A stretch of 5,938 nucleotides of DNA from Gammaproteobacteria bacterium (GTDB lineage Bacteria; Pseudomonadota; Gammaproteobacteria; SZUA-229). A program made the position numbers and the translations under genes. The stretch lies in NCBI GenBank assembly GCA_002401185.1, contig NVSH01000107.1:1-5938 (forward strand). Direction: 5' to 3'. Under the pieces are notes generated by a model. That model searched no databases. It had not been told where the DNA came from and was given only the letters and a program-made list of their open reading frames with translations. Below, one piece after another: positions 1 through 5,938 of this stretch (the first letter of the stretch is position 1; each line of letters starts with the position of its first letter).

Positions 1-63
1 ATAAATAGCTCAACTAGACGACTTTGTTTATACTTACTTAACCTACTTTTTCGCATTCAACTA

Positions 64-89
64 TCCTAGATAATTTTAGTTATCTAGGA
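64..89. repeat. Perfect 10-bp palindrome in AT-rich left flank
   Basis: Arms TCCTAGATAA (64-73) and TTATCTAGGA (80-89) are exact reverse complements around a 6-base loop. The palindrome lies 64 bases beyond the stop codon of the DUF4442 gene, which reads toward it. For that gene it is not a textbook intrinsic terminator, because the minus-strand sequence after the stem (TAGTTGAATG) has no T tract. On the plus strand a run of seven T (100-106) follows, but about ten bases past the stem. It could be a weak terminator for either side, a protein-binding site, or a remnant of a mobile-element end. Bases 1-152 hold no recognisable gene. Confidence 0.45.
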
Positions 90-152
90 CAGCCCCTTAT
101 TTTTTTATTTTCACCTACAGGTAACTTGTGTGCTTCATACAAAAAACTAAAA

Positions 153-641
153 TCATGATTTTCTCTTAAACGACCAGGTAAAATAAAAAATCGCTACTTC
201 ATTGTCATCAATATCCCTGCCTACTGTTTTAGTCATCACAGTGATGGTATCGTTTATTTTATTTAATGTAGCAATATTATTAAAAATATTTTCGTAATCC
301 AGACAGGTAAAAGTCACTTTCGATTGCGCCTTTTTTATAAATTCAGCTTTTAAATCAACAATAATAAATACAACGTCTGCGTCGATACCTTGCAGTGCCA
401 TTATTGCAGGCGCTGCTGTCGACAACTCTGCAGCCATACTCTGTACAGCAAAATACATGGACTTAAACGGATTTTTATTGCACCAGCGATAAGGGACTTC
501 GGTGACAGATCTGTTCTCATCGAGGTGTATCAAACGGATGCCGCTGAGCAGCCCCATAGGCAAATTTTTCAGATAGAAAAGTTTTTGCTTCAGCGGTGAT
601 AAAAAATCATCTCTGAATTTTATTTGCTGCAAAGACAACAT
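153..641 (-). CDS. DUF4442 hotdog-fold thioesterase-like protein
   Basis: A 162-residue protein that I recognise as a DUF4442-type member of the hotdog thioesterase superfamily. Family-like blocks in order are a short N-terminal helical lead (about 1-27), a beta segment with GIRLIHLDENRSVTEVPYRW (34-53), the central hotdog helix NPFKSMYFAVQSMAAELST (57-75) with an acidic residue E72, a strand with EFIKKAQSKVTFTC (100-113), and a C-terminal strand FYFTWSFKRK (152-161). I recall similar full-length proteins, including the N-terminal lead and the FTWSF ending, in Bacteroidetes and some Proteobacteria. The expected activity is acyl-CoA or related thioester hydrolysis, but no substrate is known to me. 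There is no signal peptide, so it is probably cytoplasmic. No Shine-Dalgarno match lies upstream of the chosen ATG; Met29 is the next in-frame ATG but would cut off the conserved lead. The gene is visibly more AT-rich than gatA or gatB. It lies 56 bases past the beta-barrel gene on the same strand. Confidence 0.72.
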   Translation of the reverse strand: MLSLQQIKFRDDFLSPLKQKLFYLKNLPMGLLSGIRLIHLDENRSVTEVPYRWCNKNPFKSMYFAVQSMAAELSTAAPAIMALQGIDADVVFIIVDLKAEFIKKAQSKVTFTCLDYENIFNNIATLNKINDTITVMTKTVGRDIDDNEVAIFYFTWSFKRKS

Positions 642-697
642 GAAAGTTTTTTATAAACAATTACATGTTAGTAACACATTGCCTATAAAACCACGCA

Positions 698-1255
698 TTA
701 AACTTTAATCAATGTGTTTTCATCGGTGTGATGAAAAATAGCCTTATTGATTGGAATCCATAACTGCGTATTTTGCTTATAACTAAATTTCCCATCGTCG
801 TGAATCGTTACATCCAATGAGTAACTTTTTGTCTTGTAGGTTTCATCGAGAAATTTATTAGACATGATGCCATAGGTTTCTGAACCACACTCAGCTTCTA
901 AGCGAAACTGTGTGCTATCTTCATCGACACAACCACCTGCATTCACGGTAACACCACGAGGCACCATCAAGGTTTTTAAAACCTGACCATTATCCTTATC
1001 CCATAACCAGTAACCCAGTTCTTCATGGAATGCGTCGTCACTGCCTAGTGGCCATGCCGTCATTGAATAACGTAAACCATACAATTTCTGCGGTCCGTTA
1101 TTCACCGGCCCGATGGGGATAAATACCGCTTTTTCACGGTATTGTGTGACAGTTTTTTTACTGTGAACTCTCGATGTGTCTATACCTTGATCACTTTCCC
1201 ATGTGCCTGCCAATGGTGCTAATGGACCAAGATTTTTAATTATATCTTCACTCAT
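698..1255 (-). CDS. Heme-binding beta-barrel (nitrobindin/FABP-like) protein
   Basis: A 185-residue protein of the nitrobindin-like or THAP4-like heme-binding beta-barrel family (formerly DUF1794), often annotated as FABP family protein. Recognisable blocks are LGPLAPLAGTWESDQGID (9-26), which corresponds to the family GTWxGxG motif, FIPIGPVNNGPQKLYGLRY (45-63), FHEELGYWLWD (76-86), VPRGVTVNAGG (98-108), GSETYGIMSN (124-133) and the ending FHHTDENTLIKV (174-185). Characterised nitrobindins are 10-stranded barrels that bind ferric heme through a histidine near the C-terminus and react with NO or peroxynitrite. H175 or H176 is my candidate ligand by position only. The glycine expected after GTWE is serine here, so heme binding should not be assumed. 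No signal peptide is seen. A GAGGG ribosome binding site (1263-1267) sits 7 bases before the ATG. The start is 16 bases after the cyaY stop, so the two are probably co-transcribed. Confidence 0.82.
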   Translation of the reverse strand: MSEDIIKNLGPLAPLAGTWESDQGIDTSRVHSKKTVTQYREKAVFIPIGPVNNGPQKLYGLRYSMTAWPLGSDDAFHEELGYWLWDKDNGQVLKTLMVPRGVTVNAGGCVDEDSTQFRLEAECGSETYGIMSNKFLDETYKTKSYSLDVTIHDDGKFSYKQNTQLWIPINKAIFHHTDENTLIKV

Positions 1256-1271
1256 TACCCTACCCTCATCG

Positions 1272-1601
1272 TTATGGTTTAGAAATTACTACTTCTTCAC
1301 CGGATTGTTCAGTCGCTAGTCGCGATAACATAGCATACATCTCTTCTTTTTCACCACTGTCACAAATCCACTGCTCATTATCCTGATCGTAATCAAAATG
1401 AAAACCACCGGATATGGCTGCCATCCATAACTGATTCATCGCAGACTGTTTGCTGAAGATGATTTTACTACCGCTTTCAAATTCCAGCGTTAATACACCA
1501 CCAATCTCGTCGTAGTCGATATCGGTGCCACAATCATCGATTGCATCTTGAAGATCTTCGATAGTTTGTTCTACGATTTCCTGAAACTCTGATTCGTTCA
1601 T
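1272..1601 (-). CDS. cyaY: CyaY, bacterial frataxin iron-binding protein
   Basis: A 109-residue protein, close to the 106 residues of E. coli CyaY and alignable along its whole length. It starts MNESEF like the E. coli MNDSEF, and an acidic first helix (E3, E5, E8, E11, E15, D16, D19, D22, D23) and loop (D27, D29, D31, E32) supply the iron-binding ridge. The frataxin core follows: GGVLTLEFESGSKIIFSKQ (34-52), the conserved QLWMAAISGGFHFDY (57-71) with W59, and QWICDSGE (77-84). CyaY binds the IscS-IscU complex and modulates iron-sulfur cluster assembly in the cytoplasm. An AAAGG ribosome binding site (1608-1612) lies 6 bases before the ATG, which supports this start. It is 146 bases past gatB, with the inverted-repeat element in between, so it may be transcribed separately; the beta-barrel gene follows at 16 bases. 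I do not see a clear promoter. Confidence 0.93.
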   Translation of the reverse strand: MNESEFQEIVEQTIEDLQDAIDDCGTDIDYDEIGGVLTLEFESGSKIIFSKQSAMNQLWMAAISGGFHFDYDQDNEQWICDSGEKEEMYAMLSRLATEQSGEEVVISKP

Positions 1602-1607
1602 AGTTAA

Positions 1608-1612
1608 CCTTT
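1608..1612 (-). promoter_or_regulatory. Ribosome binding site of cyaY
   Basis: The minus strand reads AAAGG, 6 bases before the ATG at 1601. It fits the start that aligns with the E. coli CyaY N-terminus. The AT-rich stretch just upstream (minus strand TTTTTGATTTTTATAAAGG) contains a TATAAA that could serve as a -10, but I find no matching -35. Confidence 0.6.
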
Positions 1613-1632
1613 ATAAAAATCAAAAACTTGTT

Positions 1633-1737
1633 ACCGCAGAGGCACAGAGGACGCAGAGAATGATTTTGAATTTAAAGCGCCGCTGGCGCAAACAGTAATA
1701 ATCTCTGTGTCCTCTGTGTCCTCTGTGCCTCTGCGGT
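1633..1737. repeat. 105-bp inverted-repeat element of CAGAG-type 9-mers
   Basis: The left arm (1633-1659) begins ACCGCAGAGGCACAGAGG and the right arm (1711-1737) ends CCTCTGTGCCTCTGCGGT. Across 27 positions the arms are complementary at 25; one of the two exceptions, G1653 opposite T1717, would be a G-U wobble in RNA. Each arm is itself a tandem series of related 9-mers, and the right arm has an additional copy (1702-1710 TCTCTGTGT, 1711-1719 CCTCTGTGT, 1720-1728 CCTCTGTGC). The spacer holds its own hairpin, GCGCC (1677-1681) and GGCGC (1685-1689) around GCT. The element fills nearly the whole gatB-cyaY gap, 10 bases after the gatB stop and 31 before the cyaY start. I recall near-identical sequences scattered through intergenic regions of many unrelated bacteria, which suggests a non-coding mobile or REP/MITE-like repeat. 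The family has no function known to me. In the minus-strand transcript it would form a long stem followed a few bases later by a U-rich stretch, so it may stop or protect the gatB transcript. Confidence 0.85.
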
Positions 1738-1747
1738 TCATTCTTTT

Positions 1748-3196
1748 CTACTTCATCTTACTACGTATCAACGCATTAACCTGCGCAGGGTTTGCTTTAC
1801 CTTTCGACATTTTCATCACCTGACCGACAAAGAAACCCATCATTTTATCTTTCCCACCTTTGAGCTCGTCAAACTGTGTAGGGTTGTTAGCTATAACCTC
1901 GTCGACAAAGGCTTCGATAGCACCGCTATCTGTTATCTGTTTAAGGCCTTTGCCTTCGATGACATCATCAGCACTGCCCTCACCATTCCACATGGCATCG
2001 AGCACATCTTTAGCAATTTTTCCAGAGATCGTATTATCTTTTATGCGTAATAGTAATATCGCAAATGCTTCAGCATCAACGGGCAGCGCATCTACTTCCA
2101 CTTCTTCACGATTTAACCGTGCTGATAACTCACCGGTAATCCAGTTGGCTGATAATTTTGCATCACCGGTTTTTACAGCAACCACATCAAAGTAATTGGC
2201 TAAGGCTAGCGATGCGGTAATGACGCCGGCATCATAAGCCGACAGACCCAGGTCATCCATGTATCGCTGTTGCTTCTGCTCAGGCAATTCGGGCAATTCA
2301 CTTTTTACCTGTTGTCGGTATTCTTCAGTTATCATCACCGGTAGCAGATCAGGGTCAGGAAAATAGCGATAATCGTTCGCTTCTTCTTTGCTACGCATGG
2401 AGCGCGTTTCGTTTTTAACCGAATCGTAGAGACGTGTTTCCTGCACGACTTTACCACCGTCTTCGATGAGGTCGATCTGACGTTCGACTTCTATGTTGAT
2501 GGCACGCTCGACAAAGCGGAAGGAATTAATGTTTTTCAGTTCTGCGCGGGTTCCGTATTCTTCTTGGCCAACAGGTCGCACGGACACATTAGCATCACAG
2601 CGGAACGAACCTTCCTGCATATTGCCATCGCAGATACCGATGTACTGCACCAGGGTATGAATTTTTTTCATGTAGGCGACGGCTTCTTTTGCACTGCGCA
2701 TGTCGGGCTCGGAAACGATTTCCAACAACGGCGTACCGGCACGATTCAGATCGATACCGGTCATGCCTGCATAATCCTCATGCAATGATTTACCGGCATC
2801 TTCTTCGAGATGTGCGCGGGTGATGCCGATGGTTTTTATCTCGCCATTCTCCAGTTCGATGTCGATGAACCCTTTGCCAACGACAGGAAGATCAAATTGC
2901 GATATCTGATAACCTTTGGGCAAATCAGGATAAAAATAATTCTTGCGCGAGAACACAGAACGATCAGCCACTTCGGCATCGATCGCCATGCCAAATTTAA
3001 CCGCCATGTGCACGGCTTCTTTATTTAACACCGGTAAAACGCCTGGCAAAGCGATATCTACCACACTGGTCTGAGTATTGGGTTCTGCGCCGTAAGCCGT
3101 ACTGGCGCCAGAGAAAATTTTTGATTTGGTGGCTAGTTGCGCGTGTATCTCAAGCCCGATAACAACTTCCCACGCTGAACTTATCGCTGTTGCCAT
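1748..3196 (-). CDS. gatB: GatB, Asp/Glu-tRNA amidotransferase subunit B
   Basis: A 482-residue GatB of usual length. GatB carries the kinase-like site that phosphorylates the mischarged Glu-tRNA(Gln) or Asp-tRNA(Asn) and then transfers ammonia delivered from GatA. The N-terminal cradle domain starts [13 protein letters not shown] (9-21) with His18, equivalent to the metal-binding His12 of the S. aureus enzyme. It continues with [17 protein letters not shown] (84-100), HLEEDAGK (129-136) and the family signature [19 protein letters not shown] (147-165). Further blocks are [13 protein letters not shown] (196-208), [10 protein letters not shown] (217-226) and [12 protein letters not shown] (276-287). 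The C-terminal YqeY-like tRNA-binding domain, from about residue 335, includes NWITGEL (351-357), SGKIAK (391-396) and GFFVGQVMK (454-462). A strong GGAGG ribosome binding site (3207-3211) lies inside the end of gatA. The ATG overlaps the gatA TAA by one base (TAATG), which points to translational coupling. The gene is intact. Confidence 0.98.
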   Translation of the reverse strand: MATAISSAWEVVIGLEIHAQLATKSKIFSGASTAYGAEPNTQTSVVDIALPGVLPVLNKEAVHMAVKFGMAIDAEVADRSVFSRKNYFYPDLPKGYQISQFDLPVVGKGFIDIELENGEIKTIGITRAHLEEDAGKSLHEDYAGMTGIDLNRAGTPLLEIVSEPDMRSAKEAVAYMKKIHTLVQYIGICDGNMQEGSFRCDANVSVRPVGQEEYGTRAELKNINSFRFVERAINIEVERQIDLIEDGGKVVQETRLYDSVKNETRSMRSKEEANDYRYFPDPDLLPVMITEEYRQQVKSELPELPEQKQQRYMDDLGLSAYDAGVITASLALANYFDVVAVKTGDAKLSANWITGELSARLNREEVEVDALPVDAEAFAILLLRIKDNTISGKIAKDVLDAMWNGEGSADDVIEGKGLKQITDSGAIEAFVDEVIANNPTQFDELKGGKDKMMGFFVGQVMKMSKGKANPAQVNALIRSKMK

Positions 3197-4683
3197 TATT
3201 GAAACGCCTCCGGCAATTGTTTGTGCCAGTCAGTTTTTAACTGATACTGATGCGCCACATTGAGTAGTTTCGCTTCTTCAAAATAGTTGCCCATGATTTG
3301 CATACCCACTGGCATGTTTTCACCGGAAGCATTATCGGCAAAACCAACGGGGATAGACATGGCAGGGATACCCGCAAGATTAACGGCGATGGTGAAAATA
3401 TCGGACAGGTACATCGAAATTGGATCATCGGTTTTTTCGCCAATGTTGAATGCAGTATCCGGTGTTGCCGGTGCCATGATGACATCGACCTTCTCATACG
3501 CTTTTTTGAAATCGTCACTGATAAGGTGGCGCAACTGCTGAGCTTTCAGGTAATACGCGTCGTAATAACCGGATGATAAGGCATACGCACCGACCATAAT
3601 ACGACTCTGCACCTCACTGCCAAAACCTTCACCGCGTGACCGGGTATACAGGTCATTTAGATCTTTCGGATTTTCACAGCGATAACCATAACGCACGCCA
3701 TCAAAACGCGACAAGTTTGCGGAACACTCGGCCGGTGCCACCACATAATAGACAGGCACAGACAGGTTACTGTTAGGTAGCTCGATATCGATCAACTCTG
3801 CACCCATGGCTTTGTATTGGTCGAGCGCGGTTTTAATGGCCGCTTCAACGCCAGCAGCCATGCCACCCTGCTCAGTATTAAAATACTCTTTGGGCAAACC
3901 GATGCGCAAACCATTCAAAGGTTTATTCAGGTCAGCGGAATAATCAGGTACATCTTTTTCAATGCTGGTGGAGTCTTTTTCATCAAATCCTGCCATCGCA
4001 TTTAACAGCAGTGCGCAATCACTGGCACTCTGCCCCATCGGACCAGCCTGATCGAGACTCGACGCAAACGCGATCATACCGAAACGTGAAACGCGGCCAT
4101 AGGTCGGCTTCAACCCCGTAATGCCGCAAAACGCAGCGGGCTGACGGATAGAACCGCCGGTATCTGTACCGGTTGCTGCGGGTACAAGGCGTGCACCGAC
4201 TGCTGCTGCCGAACCGCCGGAAGAGCCACCCGGCACGGCTTTTAAATTCCACGGATTTTTGACAACACCGTAATAACTGGTCTCGTTAGACGAGCCCATA
4301 GCAAATTCATCCATGTTGGTCTTACCCAACATCACGACACCAGCGTCTTGCATGTTTTTTACTACCGTGGCGTCATAAGGTGAGATGAAATTATCCAGCA
4401 TCTTTGAAGCGCAACTGGTCTTGACGCCCTCGGTACAAAAAATATCTTTGTGCGCGATGGGTACGCCCGTTAATAACGGCGCATCACCGGCTTTTAATCT
4501 CTCATCCGCCGCCCTGGCCTGTGCCAGAGCCTGATCTTCGCAGACAGTAATAAAACTGTTTAGCTGTTCGTCGTTGTCTTTTATACGATTTAAAAAATAC
4601 TGTGTTAACTCAACACTGCTGACTTTACCCGCCTGTAACATGGCGGATAATTCAGTGACGGTTTGTGTGTGATACTCACTCAT
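3196..4683 (-). CDS. gatA: GatA, Asp/Glu-tRNA amidotransferase subunit A
   Basis: A 495-residue amidase-signature enzyme that hydrolyses glutamine and feeds the ammonia through a channel to GatB. The Ser-cisSer-Lys triad is complete and falls at the same numbers as in S. aureus GatA: Lys79 in PIAHKD, Ser154 in [10 protein letters not shown] (151-160) and Ser178 in [17 protein letters not shown] (171-187). Other family blocks are [15 protein letters not shown] (120-134), [22 protein letters not shown] (191-212, positions only approximate at the edges) and [11 protein letters not shown] (438-448). No residue expected for catalysis is missing and length is normal. The start is supported by a modest AAAGAG about 8 bases upstream and by the family N-terminus. 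Unlike the gatA-gatB junction, 85 bases separate gatA from gatC. Confidence 0.98.
   Translation of the reverse strand: MSEYHTQTVTELSAMLQAGKVSSVELTQYFLNRIKDNDEQLNSFITVCEDQALAQARAADERLKAGDAPLLTGVPIAHKDIFCTEGVKTSCASKMLDNFISPYDATVVKNMQDAGVVMLGKTNMDEFAMGSSNETSYYGVVKNPWNLKAVPGGSSGGSAAAVGARLVPAATGTDTGGSIRQPAAFCGITGLKPTYGRVSRFGMIAFASSLDQAGPMGQSASDCALLLNAMAGFDEKDSTSIEKDVPDYSADLNKPLNGLRIGLPKEYFNTEQGGMAAGVEAAIKTALDQYKAMGAELIDIELPNSNLSVPVYYVVAPAECSANLSRFDGVRYGYRCENPKDLNDLYTRSRGEGFGSEVQSRIMVGAYALSSGYYDAYYLKAQQLRHLISDDFKKAYEKVDVIMAPATPDTAFNIGEKTDDPISMYLSDIFTIAVNLAGIPAMSIPVGFADNASGENMPVGMQIMGNYFEEAKLLNVAHQYQLKTDWHKQLPEAFQ
3207..3211 (-). promoter_or_regulatory. Ribosome binding site of gatB inside gatA
   Basis: The minus strand reads GGAGG, 10 bases before the gatB ATG and within the last codons of gatA. 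Together with the one-base TAATG overlap, it suggests that ribosomes finishing gatA re-initiate on gatB, which would keep the two subunits balanced. Confidence 0.7.
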
Positions 4684-4734
4684 TAATTTAACTCTTTAAC
4701 TGCTTCTGTTGTTTCAATCGCTATTAATTTAACT
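4682..4734. repeat. 12-bp direct repeat in the gatC-gatA spacer
   Basis: ATTAATTTAACT occurs at 4682-4693, overlapping the gatA start codon, and again at 4723-4734, 41 bases away. The gatC-gatA spacer is 85 bases (4684-4768) where many genomes have a short gap or overlap, and the repeat pair lies in its gatA-proximal part. The pattern could reflect a small local duplication that lengthened the spacer. The sequence is AT-rich, so part of the match may be compositional. Confidence 0.5.
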
Positions 4735-4768
4735 GTGTATGGCTTAAATAACTGGATAGCAAAAAATA

Positions 4769-5056
4769 TTATTCGATTACTTTAGGCACAAGGTACAGAC
4801 CATCTGCTGTCTTTGGTGCAATCGCATGAAACGCTTCACGACGATCAAAATCGGTGACTACATCTTCACGCAGACGCTGCACCACATCAAAGGGGTGTGA
4901 CATCGGCGTAACGCCCGTGGTATCAACAGCATTCATCTGCGCAACTAAATCCAGTATGTTGGATAAATTAGTAGCGTAAGATTGTAAATCGTCTTCACCA
5001 ATATTCAGGCAGGCCAATTTGGCTATTTTTCTGACTTCATCTACATCGATAGGCAT
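4769..5056 (-). CDS. gatC: GatC, Asp/Glu-tRNA amidotransferase subunit C
   Basis: A 95-residue protein, the usual size for GatC, which wraps around the GatA-GatB interface and stabilises the complex. Visible family features are the N-terminal helical segment VDEVRKIAKLACLNIGEDD (5-23), a second helix NLSNILDLVAQMNAVDT (30-46), the conserved extended linker GVTPMSHP (48-55), LREDVV (62-67) and the ending DGLYLVPKVIE (85-95), which packs on GatB. A GGAG ribosome binding site (5064-5067) lies 7 bases before the ATG, supporting this start. It is the first gene of the gatCAB unit and diverges from mreB, so its promoter must lie in 5057-5474. Presence of the complex implies that the organism lacks GlnRS, AsnRS or both, or keeps a redundant route; the sequence does not show which. 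Confidence 0.97.
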   Translation of the reverse strand: MPIDVDEVRKIAKLACLNIGEDDLQSYATNLSNILDLVAQMNAVDTTGVTPMSHPFDVVQRLREDVVTDFDRREAFHAIAPKTADGLYLVPKVIE

Positions 5057-5080
5057 TGAAAAGCTCCGAGAATTAATAAA

Positions 5081-5129
5081 CAGCTAGCGGCAATCAAACA
5101 AGTCTGTATAACCGTTTAAGCCGTAGCTG
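5081..5129. repeat. Imperfect dyad in the gatC leader
   Basis: CAGCTAGCGGC (5081-5091) pairs with GCCGTAGCTG (5120-5129) as a 6-bp and a 4-bp helix separated by one bulged G (5087), around a 28-base loop. It lies 13 bases upstream of the gatC ribosome binding site on the transcribed side. It may be a leader stem or an operator. No T tract follows, so it is not a typical terminator. Confidence 0.4.
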
Positions 5130-5308
5130 AAGTGAGGCGGAAAAATAGCACATTCTACCCGTTTGCTCTAGGCCAACACTGAATAATTCTCGGCAAAAAG
5201 GAAACCATATAGACAATTTAGGCAATTAAAGTCGATAAACCTTGCCCAATAGCGGCGTGATTGCTACAGTACGCAAAATTTCGTACCATAATAGATTGTC
5301 CTATTTTT

Positions 5309-5338
5309 GTGGCAATTTTGGTAAAAAAACTCTATATA
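5309..5338 (+). promoter_or_regulatory. Possible mreB promoter
   Basis: GTGGCA (5309-5314) and TATATA (5333-5338) are spaced 18 bases apart, each matching four of six sigma70 consensus positions, within an AT-rich stretch. If used, transcription would start near 5345 and give a leader of about 130 bases containing the whole nested dyad. This is a weak match chosen by eye, and other AT-rich pairs upstream are nearly as good. Confidence 0.2.
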
Positions 5339-5371
5339 TAGAAAACAACTATAACAATAAGTAAGGGCTCA

Positions 5372-5438
5372 CTAAAAACTCAGCGATAGCCACCTGATTG
5401 AACTGCCAGTTATGGCTCTCAGGTGTAGCATTTTTTAG
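5372..5438 (+). promoter_or_regulatory. Nested three-tier dyad in the mreB leader
   Basis: Three pairs of arms are nested around one centre. The outer pair is CTAAAAA (5372-5378) with TTTTTAG (5432-5438), the middle pair CACCTGA (5391-5397) with TCAGGTG (5419-5425), and the inner pair AACTG (5401-5405) with CAGTT (5407-5411), all exact. The inner 5-bp arms leave only one base between them, so they suit a DNA palindrome better than an RNA hairpin. The structure ends 36 bases before the mreB ATG. The middle stem is followed by six T (5431-5436) after five bases, which resembles an attenuator, but the outer arm would compete for those same bases. Confidence 0.5.

Positions 5439-5938
<500 letters not shown>

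Noticed and set aside
390..599. Plus-strand frame of 69 codons opposite the DUF4442 gene
   Set aside because: It is antisense to a recognisable hotdog-fold protein and has no ribosome binding site or family similarity that I can see.
666..676. Small palindrome TGTTAGTAACA upstream of the DUF4442 gene
   Set aside because: Only five bases per arm in AT-rich sequence, so chance occurrence is likely. It has no clear promoter geometry around it.
1633..1737. Repeated CAGAGG units as a possible CRISPR array
   Set aside because: The units are 9 bases, directly adjacent and arranged as an inverted pair. There are no 25-40 base repeats with unique spacers and no cas genes.
1608..1760. Intrinsic terminator of gatB with a classic T run
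   Set aside because: The stem exists but is the dispersed repeat element. The T-rich stretch on the minus strand begins about six bases past the stem, so I list it as a repeat and only suggest a termination role.
2564..2788. Open plus-strand frame of 74 codons inside gatB
   Set aside because: It lies entirely antisense to the conserved catalytic part of gatB and has no recognisable protein family features.
3237..3576. Several overlapping frames on both strands at the 3' end of gatA
   Set aside because: All overlap intact, conserved GatA sequence. The clustering reflects codon composition and not a frameshift, since GatA reads continuously to residue 495.
4019..4252. Minus-strand frame of 77 codons inside gatA
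   Set aside because: It is an out-of-frame reading of the conserved amidase signature region. gatA itself is intact and full length here.

Overview
The window looks like a chromosomal segment of a gammaproteobacterium of moderate GC content. The main evidence is the MreB protein, which matches gammaproteobacterial MreB nearly residue for residue through its first ~150 positions, and the bacterial frataxin CyaY. The gatCAB operon diverging from mreB is an arrangement I recall from Pseudomonas and other gammaproteobacteria that keep the Gln/Asn transamidation route. I cannot name the genus from the sequence alone.

Layout from right to left. mreB enters on the plus strand at 5475 and runs off the right edge. 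A 418-base divergent intergenic region (5057-5474) carries the upstream regions of both mreB and gatC, including a large nested dyad in the mreB leader and a smaller dyad in the gatC leader. On the minus strand follow gatC, an 85-base spacer, gatA, and gatB, whose start codon overlaps the gatA stop by one base. Eleven bases past the gatB stop is a 105-base inverted-repeat element built of CACAGAGG-like 9-mers (1633-1737). Beyond it, still on the minus strand, are cyaY (frataxin), a nitrobindin/FABP-like heme-binding beta-barrel gene 16 bases further on, and a DUF4442 hotdog-fold protein gene. The left 152 bases are AT-rich, with no gene and one short perfect palindrome.

How the genes work together. 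GatC, GatA and GatB form the heterotrimeric amidotransferase that converts Glu-tRNA(Gln) and/or Asp-tRNA(Asn) to the correctly aminoacylated forms. cyaY and the beta-barrel gene look like a two-gene unit concerned with iron and possibly heme or NO, although only the cyaY role is well established. The DUF4442 gene is AT-rich, lacks a clear ribosome binding site and has no evident functional link to its neighbours. MreB is the actin-like organiser of lateral wall synthesis.

Most of the window is conserved housekeeping sequence, and I see no convincing new multi-gene system. The items most worth a second look are non-coding: the 1633-1737 inverted-repeat element and the nested dyad in the mreB leader. 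The co-localised frataxin and heme-barrel pair is also worth checking.
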